Shown: in pieces, positions 1 to 4,864 of the stretch
Numbering within the stretch: position 1 is the stretch's first letter
Layout of the letters: each line of letters starts with the position of its first letter
DNA from: an uncultured Lachnospiraceae bacterium
GTDB taxonomy: Bacteria > Bacillota > Clostridia > Lachnospirales > Lachnospiraceae
Assembly: GCA_902803355.1 (NCBI GenBank)
Contig: CADCPP010000203.1
Span: 1-5,652 of the forward strand
Reading direction: 5' to 3'
Length of the DNA stretch: 5,652 nt
Program-made: the position numbers and the translations under genes
The notes under the pieces: generated by a model
Databases searched by the model: none
What the model was told of the DNA's origin: nothing
What the model saw: only the letters and a program-made list of their open reading frames with translations

Positions 1-26
1 AAAACAACGAAAAAGCGCGGCATATC

Positions 27-55
27 TTGCCAATTTGCCCCGCCCGTGGTAGAAT
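27..55 (+). promoter_or_regulatory. sigma-A-type promoter of pckA
   Basis: A TTGCCA -35 box at 27-32 (5 of 6 to consensus) is followed by a 17-nt spacer and a TAGAAT -10 box at 50-55 (5 of 6). A TG at 47-48 sits one base before the -10, giving an extended -10. Transcription would start near position 62, leaving a leader of about 47 nt before the pckA start. That start point also argues against the upstream in-frame ATG at 79, which would be only about 17 nt into the message. This is read by eye from spacing and consensus; no start site is measured. Confidence 0.7.
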
Positions 56-68
56 AACGCATTGAAGC

Positions 69-85
69 TGATCACTTTATGATCA
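69..85 (+). repeat. repeated TGATCA palindrome in pckA leader
   Basis: TGATCA occurs at 69-74 and again at 80-85, separated by CTTTA. Each copy is itself palindromic, so the pair is both a direct and an inverted repeat and can form a 6-bp stem with a 5-nt loop. It lies just downstream of the predicted transcription start. It could be an operator or a small 5' mRNA hairpin, or chance; nothing in the sequence decides between these. Confidence 0.4.
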
Positions 86-97
86 TTATATCCATCC

Positions 98-103
98 AGG
101 AGG
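98..103 (+). promoter_or_regulatory. ribosome binding site of pckA
   Basis: A consensus AGGAGG ends 5 nt before the ATG at 109. The earlier in-frame ATG at 79 has no such site and would put the Shine-Dalgarno inside the coding region, so this site fixes the start at 109. Confidence 0.85.
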
Positions 104-108
104 CTGAA

Positions 109-1692
109 ATGAAGGAATTGAATTTAGCGTATCTCGGGATCTTCAATACCGCCGGAGTCTTTCGCAATCTGACGCCTGCGGAACTGACAGAAGAAGCGCT
201 TTATCGCGGTGAAGGTATCTTAAGCAATACCGGCGCCCTGGTCATTGAGACCGGTAAGTACACCGGACGTTCTCCGGACGACAAATTTATTGTTGATGTT
301 CCGAAGATCCATAACAAGATCGCCTGGGGCAAGGTGAACCGTCCCATCAGTCTCGAAAAGTATCAGGCGATCCGCGCCAAGATGGTCGCCTATCTGCAGG
401 GACGTGATGTCTTTGTTTTCGACGGTTTTGCCGGTGCAGATCCTGACCACAGAAAGAAATTCCGTATCGTCAACGAACTGGCCTGCCAGAACCTGTTTAT
501 CCATCAGCTGCTGATTCGTCCGACCGACAAGGAGCTGCGTTACTTCGGCAAGCCCGATTTCACCATTATCGTCTGCCCGGATTTCCACTGCGATCCGGAG
601 ATCGACGGTGTGCACAGCGAAGCGGCCATTTTAGTCAACTATACCGGTAGGGAAGTCCTGATCGCAGGTTCCGCCTATGCCGGCGAGATCAAGAAGAGCG
701 TCTTCTCCGTGATGAATTTCCTGATGCCTCAGGAAGATGTCCTTCCCATGCACTGCTCGGCCAATATGGATCCGGTCACGCATGAGACCGCCATTTTCTT
801 CGGACTGTCCGGCACCGGCAAGACCACTCTTTCCGCCGATCCGAACCGCAAGCTGATCGGTGATGACGAACACGGCTGGTCTGACAACGGCGTCTTCAAC
901 TTTGAGGGCGGCTGCTATGCGAAATGCATCAACCTGAAAGAGGAGAGCGAACCCGAGATCTATCACGCGATCAAATTCGGCTCTCTGGTTGAGAACGTGG
1001 TGATCGATGAGAAGACCCGCGTACTGGATTTCGACGATGCGAAATTCACGGAGAATACCCGCGTCGGCTATCCCATCGATTACATCGACAATGCGCAGAT
1101 CCCCGGTGTGGGCGGCGTTCCGAAGGTCGTTATTTTCCTGACTGCCGATGCGTTCGGCGTTCTTCCTCCCATTTCCCGCCTGGACAAGAACGCGGCCATG
1201 TACCATTTCGTGACCGGCTTTACGTCCAAGCTGGCCGGCACGGAGCGCGGCGTCAAGGAACCGCAGCCGACCTTCTCCACCCTGTTCGGCGAGCCCTTCA
1301 TGCCCATGGATCCTCAGGTCTATGCGCAGATGCTGGGCGAAAAGCTGGATAAATACGGCACCAAGGTATACCTCGTGAATACCGGCTGGTCCGGCGGCTC
1401 CTACGGTGTAGGTTCCCGCATGAAGCTGTCTTACACCCGCGCCATGGTCACTGCTGCCCTGAACGGCGAGCTGGAAAAAGTGGAATACAAGCATGACAAG
1501 GTCTTCAACCTGGATGTGCCGCAGTCCTGCCCGAACGTTCCGAAGAACATCATGAACCCGCGCGACACCTGGGCTGACAAGAAAGCCTATGATGAGACCG
1601 CAAAGAAGCTTGCCGGCATGTTCCGTGACAACTTCGCAAAGAAGTATCCGAATATGCCTGCGGAGATCGTGGAAGCCGGGCCCAGAGCCTGA
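109..1692 (+). CDS. pckA: phosphoenolpyruvate carboxykinase (ATP)
   Basis: This cytosolic enzyme interconverts oxaloacetate plus ATP and PEP, CO2 and ADP. It serves gluconeogenesis, or in fermentative anaerobes may run toward oxaloacetate as an ATP-yielding CO2 fixation step. The 527-residue product has the full family length and ends in the usual AGP tail. Visible motifs are the substrate-binding TGRSPDDKF (R54 in it), the metal/substrate ligands K196 and H215 (in MHCSAN), the P-loop GLSGTGKTTLS at 232-242 with K238 and T239, the kinase-2 motif IGDDEHGW at 250-257 with D252, and ENTRVGYP at 315-322 with R318. The P-loop and kinase-2 types mark it as the ATP-dependent, not GTP-dependent, enzyme. 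The start at 109 is chosen over 79 because of the AGGAGG at 98-103. Codons favour C in the third position, consistent with high expression. All key residues are intact; identification is firm, while the direction of flux is inference. Confidence 0.98.
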   Translation: MKELNLAYLGIFNTAGVFRNLTPAELTEEALYRGEGILSNTGALVIETGKYTGRSPDDKFIVDVPKIHNKIAWGKVNRPISLEKYQAIRAKMVAYLQGRDVFVFDGFAGADPDHRKKFRIVNELACQNLFIHQLLIRPTDKELRYFGKPDFTIIVCPDFHCDPEIDGVHSEAAILVNYTGREVLIAGSAYAGEIKKSVFSVMNFLMPQEDVLPMHCSANMDPVTHETAIFFGLSGTGKTTLSADPNRKLIGDDEHGWSDNGVFNFEGGCYAKCINLKEESEPEIYHAIKFGSLVENVVIDEKTRVLDFDDAKFTENTRVGYPIDYIDNAQIPGVGGVPKVVIFLTADAFGVLPPISRLDKNAAMYHFVTGFTSKLAGTERGVKEPQPTFSTLFGEPFMPMDPQVYAQMLGEKLDKYGTKVYLVNTGWSGGSYGVGSRMKLSYTRAMVTAALNGELEKVEYKHDKVFNLDVPQSCPNVPKNIMNPRDTWADKKAYDETAKKLAGMFRDNFAKKYPNMPAEIVEAGPRA

Positions 1693-1716
1693 GTTTTCTT
1701 TTGACAATTGAATACG

Positions 1717-1744
1717 TTCCGGCCCGGGTGATCCCGGGCCGGAA
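1717..1744 (+). terminator. GC-rich hairpin after pckA, no U-tract
   Basis: A perfect 12-bp inverted repeat (1717-1728 with 1733-1744) closes on a TGAT tetraloop, 24 nt after the pckA stop. The stem is very GC-rich (10 of 12 pairs G-C). On the + strand it is followed by A residues, not a T-run, so it is not a canonical Rho-independent terminator; the minus strand also lacks a T-run after it. It may be a U-less terminator, or an mRNA 3'-end stabiliser marking the pckA message while allowing read-through into thiT. The fold is plain from the sequence; the function is uncertain. Confidence 0.6.
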
Positions 1745-1817
1745 AAACAGGGGTGTCTAAAAAGACTGAGATCATACCCTTAGAACTTGATCCGGTTCAT
1801 ACCGGCGTAAGGAGGTT
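1745..1817 (+). ncRNA. TPP riboswitch (THI-box), translational type
   Basis: The thi-box consensus blocks are all present in order. GGGGT at 1750-1754 pairs with ACCCT at 1776-1780 (P2). GTCT at 1755-1758 pairs with AGAC at 1763-1766 (short P3, A-rich loop). The conserved CTGAGA follows at 1766-1771. A CTTGATC block (1786-1792) leads into P5, CCGGT at 1792-1796 with ACCGG at 1801-1805, then the conserved GCGTA at 1805-1809. P4 is closed by CTT (1786-1788) with AAG (1809-1811), and a short P1 by AAC (1746-1748) with GTT (1815-1817). The thiT Shine-Dalgarno AAGGAGG (1809-1815) forms the 3' strands of P4 and P1, so TPP binding should hide it and block translation. No terminator with a T-tract follows before the ATG. 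Class and target agree, since the next gene is a thiamine transporter. Confidence 0.95.
1809..1815 (+). promoter_or_regulatory. thiT ribosome binding site within the riboswitch
   Basis: AAGGAGG ends 5 nt before the ATG at 1821. Its first three bases pair with 1786-1788 in P4 and its last base lies in P1, so it is accessible only in the TPP-free fold. This predicts repression of translation initiation by TPP. Confidence 0.85.
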
Positions 1818-1820
1818 ATT

Positions 1821-2387
1821 ATGAAGCAGAAATTTACCGTTCGTCAAATCGTGTTTTCCGGGATCGCCATTGCCCTTGCGATCGTGATCGCCACCTATGT
1901 GAAGTTTAAAGGCCCGTTCTGGTTCAACGGCGGAAGTATCACACTGTTTTCCATGCTGCTGATCACACTGATCGGCTACTGGTACGGTCCTGTCGTGGGG
2001 CTGATCGGCGCGCTTGCCTATGCCGTGCTGCAGTTCATCACCGGACCGTATGTCCTGAGTCCGCTGCAGGTGGCTCTCGATTATCCGCTTGCGTTTGGCG
2101 CTCTTGGCCTTTCCGGCTTTTTCTGGAAAGCCAAAAACGGCATGATCAAGGGTTATATTGCCGGCGTGCTCGGAAGACTGTTTTTCCACTGTGTATCCGG
2201 TGTGATCTTCTATACGGAATATGTCGGCAATTTCGGCGATGACGCTCTGGCCATCTGGGGCAGCATTCTGTACAATATGAGCTACATCATTCCGGAAGCG
2301 ATCCTGACGATCATTCTGATTTCTCTTCCCCCTGTCAAGAAGGGGCTGAATACGATCAAACAAATGGCTCTCGGAAATGCCGGCTGA
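1821..2387 (+). CDS. thiT: thiamine transporter, ECF S-component ThiT/YuaJ
   Basis: This is a predicted membrane-embedded, thiamine-binding S-component that works with a shared ECF module (EcfT and two ATPases) encoded elsewhere. The 188-residue product is the usual family length and strongly hydrophobic, with about six membrane segments. Family signatures visible are GGSITLFSML near residues 37-46, the D87-Y88-P-L-A-F block, GRLFFH (R119, H123) followed by SGVIFY, and a YNxSYxxPE block near the C-terminal segment. By recalled alignment to Lactococcus ThiT, D87/Y88 fall at its Glu84/Tyr85 and H123 at His125, while its Trp133 position is Y131 here; this is not computed. The N-terminus is basic (MKQK) and the C-terminus LPPVKKG places a positive patch after the last helix. 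Start and expression are set by the TPP riboswitch just upstream, which supports thiamine as substrate. The next gene begins 21 nt downstream with no terminator between. Confidence 0.95.
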   Translation: MKQKFTVRQIVFSGIAIALAIVIATYVKFKGPFWFNGGSITLFSMLLITLIGYWYGPVVGLIGALAYAVLQFITGPYVLSPLQVALDYPLAFGALGLSGFFWKAKNGMIKGYIAGVLGRLFFHCVSGVIFYTEYVGNFGDDALAIWGSILYNMSYIIPEAILTIILISLPPVKKGLNTIKQMALGNAG

Positions 2388-2408
2388 GAGCAGAGAAAGA
2401 GCTGCACC

Positions 2409-2786
2409 ATGGAAAATGAATTAGCAAAATCGATGCACAAGGTTGACGAGATCCCTGATGAAGCCGCCGTGTATGTCACAGACAATGTGTTCAATACCAT
2501 CATCGGTCTGGCGATCAGTGAAGTGGATGGCGTGCATTCTCTTGCGGACTACGCGACAGAGGAAGCATTGACCAAGCAATCTCAGCGCACCTTTAACCGC
2601 TGCTCCAAACTCGATTTCGGCGAAAACGAAGTCGACGTTTCCCTTTGGCTGAATATTGCTTACGGAAGCAATGTTCCGGAAGTGGCAAATAATGTACAGA
2701 ACAAGGTTATTTCGGTCATTTCCGATATGATCGGTTATACCGTCGGACAGATCAACATTACTGTCGCCGACGTGGTAATGCCGTAA
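2409..2786 (+). CDS. yqhY: Asp23/Gls24 family protein (YqhY-like)
   Basis: This small 125-residue soluble protein belongs to the Asp23/Gls24 (DUF322) family. After a short polar N-terminus it shows the family pattern: VYVTDNVFNTIIGLAISEVDGVHSL near residues 21-45, then the VDVSLWLNIAYGSNVPEVANNVQNKV strand-helix near 76-101, ending in VGQINITVADV. The biochemical role of the family is not settled. In Bacillus subtilis, yqhY lies in the accB-accC-yqhY-nusB order and is linked to control of acetyl-CoA carboxylase. Here no acc genes are present directly upstream; thiT takes that place. The ribosome binding site is weak (an AGAGAAAGAG purine run at 2392-2401, 7 nt before ATG), and no better start is seen. 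A terminator-like hairpin begins at its stop codon. Family membership and position before nusB are clear; the symbol is by synteny. Confidence 0.88.
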   Translation: MENELAKSMHKVDEIPDEAAVYVTDNVFNTIIGLAISEVDGVHSLADYATEEALTKQSQRTFNRCSKLDFGENEVDVSLWLNIAYGSNVPEVANNVQNKVISVISDMIGYTVGQINITVADVVMP

Positions 2787-2835
2787 AAGAACCAGGAACC
2801 GCGCCTGCTTTTTAAGCAGGTCGGTTCTTTTTGTT
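2785..2835 (+). terminator. intrinsic terminator or attenuator before nusB
   Basis: CCTGCTT (2804-2810) pairs perfectly with AAGCAGG (2814-2820) around a TTT loop. Beneath it GAACC (2796-2800) pairs with GGTTC (2823-2827), with a small internal loop between. A T-tract, TTTTTGTT at 2828-2835, follows at once, as in a Rho-independent terminator. GAACC is present twice (2789-2793 and 2796-2800). Using the first copy gives a longer outer stem, AAAAGAACC (2785-2793) with GGTTCTTTT (2823-2831), which would use up the T-tract. nusB starts 12 nt later with no convincing promoter between, so the element is more likely partial termination or attenuation inside the operon than a transcript end. Confidence 0.75.
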
Positions 2836-2846
2836 AGGGAGAAGAC

Positions 2847-3377
2847 ATGAACAACGACAGAAAAGAGCTGCAGATCCAGAAACGGGAATGTGTATTTCAA
2901 CAGCTGTTTTTAAGCGGATTTTACCCGGATGCGGATAAATCCGAGCATTTTGAACTGTTTCTTGACGATACGGATCTGTTGAATGAACTGGAACTTGGCC
3001 GCATCGAAACCATGCCTCCGGAAGAGCGCAGGCAGCTTCAGGAACGCTGCGAAGCCATTTTGCATATTCTTCCCGAACTGGATGCCAGGATCAATGCTGC
3101 CGCGGAAGGCTGGAAGACCACAAGGATGAGCCGCGTGGATCTTTCCCTGATCCGCCTGGCGCTGTATGAAATGGCTTATGATGACAGTATTCCTCTGAAA
3201 GTCGCGATCAATGAGGCCGTGGAACTGGCCAAAAAATACGGCGGATCGGATTCGCCTTCCTTTGTGAATGCCATTTTAGGGAAACTTGCCCAGACTCTTT
3301 CCGCAGAGAAAGACGGCGAAAAAGAAGAGGCTGCCAAAGCGTCTTCTGAGCCGCAAGGGGCTGCTGAGGAGCCTTAA
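2847..3377 (+). CDS. nusB: transcription antitermination factor NusB
   Basis: NusB pairs with ribosomal protein S10 (NusE), binds boxA RNA and helps RNA polymerase read through terminators in rRNA operons. The all-helical fold is represented by an N-terminal region with RECVFQQLF near residues 13-21 and the diagnostic C-terminal block. That block comprises W89, the R93-M-S-R96-V-D region, LIRLALYEM (101-109), IPLKVAINEAVELAKKYG (115-132) and S136-P-S-F-V-N-A (136-142). The family core ends near residue 148; residues 149-176 are an extra Glu/Lys/Ala-rich acidic tail, making the protein about 25-45 residues longer than typical NusB. AGGGAG at 2836-2841 is a good ribosome binding site 5 nt before the ATG. 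xseA follows after 1 nt. In B. subtilis folD lies between nusB and xseA; it is absent here. Confidence 0.96.
   Translation: MNNDRKELQIQKRECVFQQLFLSGFYPDADKSEHFELFLDDTDLLNELELGRIETMPPEERRQLQERCEAILHILPELDARINAAAEGWKTTRMSRVDLSLIRLALYEMAYDDSIPLKVAINEAVELAKKYGGSDSPSFVNAILGKLAQTLSAEKDGEKEEAAKASSEPQGAAEEP
3366..3371 (+). promoter_or_regulatory. ribosome binding site of xseA
   Basis: GAGGAG lies within the last codons of nusB, 7 nt before the ATG at 3379. It decides the start of xseA, because the reading frame is open upstream to an ATG at 3286 that would overlap nusB by 92 nt and has no matching family sequence. Confidence 0.8.
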
Positions 3378-3378
3378 T

Positions 3379-4668
3379 ATGGCCGCAAATCCTCCTTGCT
3401 ACAGCGTCGGACAGATCAGCAGTTATATCAAAGGCCTGTTTGAGCAGGATTTTTTACTGCGCTCTGTCTGTGTGGAAGGTGAGATCAGCAACCTGAAGTA
3501 TCACAGCTCCGGGCATATTTATTTTACGCTGAAGGATGAACAGGCCGCGATCAGCGGCATCATGTTCGCAAGCTATGCGAGAAGCCTTCGGCTTCGCCTG
3601 AAAGACGGCATGAAGGTCCGCGTGACGGGCAGCATCTCCACCTATGAACGGGGAAGTTCTTACCAGATCTACGCAAAAAAGATCGAAGCTTCCGGCCTGG
3701 GAGACCTCTATCAGCGTTTCATGGAAACAAAACAGCGCCTGGAAGAAATGGGGATGTTTGACGCTTCGTATCACAAGCCCATTCCGAAATACGCGCAGAA
3801 GATCGGCGTCGTTACCGCACCGACCGGCGCCGCCATCCAGGATATCGTCAATATTACTTCCCGAAGGCACCCCTTCACGCAGCTTATTCTTTATCCTGCC
3901 TTTGTTCAGGGGGAGAATGCCGTCCCTTCCGTCATCAAAGGCATTGAGACATTAGACAAAATGGGGCTGGATGTGATCATCGTTGGCCGCGGGGGCGGAT
4001 CGCTGGAAGACCTTTGGGCATTCAACGAAGAAGCTGTTGCGCGCGCCATATTCGATGCCGATACCCCGATCATCTCCGCCGTAGGGCATGAAACGGATGT
4101 CACCATTTCCGATTATGTTGCAGATCTGCGGGCGCCTACGCCTTCGGCTGCCGCGGAGCTGGCGGTATTTGACGTCCGCGCCTATATTGACGCCATCCGG
4201 CGCAGTGAACAGCGCTTGGGCTCGGCCGCGGTGAACAGGGCAAGGCACAGCCGCCTGATGCTCTCGCAGCGTGAAGCCGCGCTGCAGCGCCATGATCCGC
4301 GCAGAAAGCTGAATGAGTATCATCTGCGTCTTGCGTATGCGGATGAAGGCCTTCATCATGCCATGGACCGCTCTCTGGAACAGGCTGTGCGTCATACAGA
4401 CGAGAAAGAAAAACGGCTGCAGGATGTGATGAATACGGCGCTGTCCCGCAGCAGGGATAAGCTGGAGATCGGCGCGGCAAGGCTGGACGGACTTTCTCCG
4501 CTAAAGCGGCTCGGAAGCGGATACAGCTTTGCCGAAGCGGGTGGAAGAGCGCTGACAAGTGCCGCGCAGGTGAAGAGCGGTGATGAAGTGCTGCTTTATC
4601 TGAAAGAGGGCAGTCTGAAGACAGAAGTGAAAGAAGTGAGAGGGAGCGCTTATGGCAGAGATCAATGA
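3379..4668 (+). CDS. xseA: exodeoxyribonuclease VII large subunit
   Basis: XseA is the catalytic subunit of cytosolic exonuclease VII, which degrades single-stranded DNA from both ends to oligonucleotides; it needs XseB, encoded next. The 429-residue product is of normal length. An N-terminal OB-fold (about residues 8-105, with EGEISNLKYHSSGHIYFTLKD) binds DNA. The catalytic core carries VVTAPTGAAIQD ending at D155, VGRGGGSLEDLW with R204, and SAVGHETDVTISDYVADLRA with H237 and D240. These match the residues reported as essential in E. coli (D155, R205, H238, D241). A long, charged helical region (about 260-370) is the coiled-coil stalk on which XseB binds, and LSPLKRLGSGYSF (from 372) opens the C-terminal segment that ends the family. 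The start at 3379 has GAGGAG 7 nt upstream and is 1 nt after the nusB stop. The 3' end overlaps xseB by 17 nt. Confidence 0.97.
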   Translation: MAANPPCYSVGQISSYIKGLFEQDFLLRSVCVEGEISNLKYHSSGHIYFTLKDEQAAISGIMFASYARSLRLRLKDGMKVRVTGSISTYERGSSYQIYAKKIEASGLGDLYQRFMETKQRLEEMGMFDASYHKPIPKYAQKIGVVTAPTGAAIQDIVNITSRRHPFTQLILYPAFVQGENAVPSVIKGIETLDKMGLDVIIVGRGGGSLEDLWAFNEEAVARAIFDADTPIISAVGHETDVTISDYVADLRAPTPSAAAELAVFDVRAYIDAIRRSEQRLGSAAVNRARHSRLMLSQREAALQRHDPRRKLNEYHLRLAYADEGLHHAMDRSLEQAVRHTDEKEKRLQDVMNTALSRSRDKLEIGAARLDGLSPLKRLGSGYSFAEAGGRALTSAAQVKSGDEVLLYLKEGSLKTEVKEVRGSAYGRDQ

Positions 4669-4864
4669 AATGACGATAGAAGAGGCCTTTAAAGCCCTGG
4701 ATGAGATCCTGGAAGATCTGGATTCCGATCAGAACGGTCTGGAGGAGACCTTTGCCAAGTACCAAAAGGGCCTTGAAGTCGTCAAATTGCTGAAGAACAA
4801 GATCGACGGGATCGAAAAGAAACTGATCGTTCTTGAAAGCGAAAACGGTGAAGAAAATGTCTGA
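4652..4864 (+). CDS. xseB: exodeoxyribonuclease VII small subunit
   Basis: This 70-residue helical protein binds the XseA stalk, in several copies per XseA in the characterised E. coli enzyme. The family pattern is clear: MTIEEAFKALDEILEDLDS (from residue 7), then LEETFAKYQKGLEVVKLL, and a C-terminal helix KIDGIEKKLIVLE with an acidic end. Length is typical. It starts inside the last codons of xseA (17-nt overlap, different frame) with its own AGGGAG at 4641-4646, 5 nt before the ATG. Its own strong site could support the higher XseB output the complex needs; that is inference. It ends 8 nt inside ispA. Confidence 0.95.
   Translation: MAEINEMTIEEAFKALDEILEDLDSDQNGLEETFAKYQKGLEVVKLLKNKIDGIEKKLIVLESENGEENV

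Noticed and set aside
79..108. Ten-codon N-terminal extension of pckA from the ATG at 79
   Set aside because: It has no ribosome binding site, begins only about 17 nt after the predicted transcription start, and would place the AGGAGG at 98-103 inside the gene.
220..615. Minus-strand open frame opposite the pckA 5' half
   Set aside because: No family pattern, fully inside pckA; antisense shadow.
1701..1706. Perfect TTGACA as a -35 box for thiT
   Set aside because: At 16-18 nt spacing the partner position is inside the GC-rich hairpin stem with no -10-like hexamer, so it is not called as a promoter.
631..1707. Long minus-strand open frame (358 codons) opposite pckA
   Set aside because: It is a shadow of the strong codon bias of pckA. 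Its translation shows no recognisable domain and pckA is intact on the other strand.
2329..2345. CCCCT/AGGGG short inverted repeat near the end of thiT
   Set aside because: Only 5 bp, within coding sequence, with no T-tract; not supported as a terminator.
1797..2363. Minus-strand open frame mirroring thiT
   Set aside because: The + strand encodes a clear membrane transporter with a riboswitch. The mirror protein is low-complexity polar with no domain.
2711..2741. TTCGGT ... TATACC as a promoter for nusB inside yqhY
   Set aside because: The spacing (19 nt) and both hexamers are poor, and it lies upstream of the terminator-like hairpin, so it would not bypass it.
3286..3378. Extended xseA start overlapping nusB
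   Set aside because: The added residues are a basic stretch produced by reading the acidic nusB tail in another frame. The ATG at 3379 has a proper binding site and matches the family N-terminus.
4136..4765. Minus-strand open frame opposite xseA and xseB
   Set aside because: Arg/Ser/Pro/His-rich translation without motifs; antisense shadow of well-supported genes.
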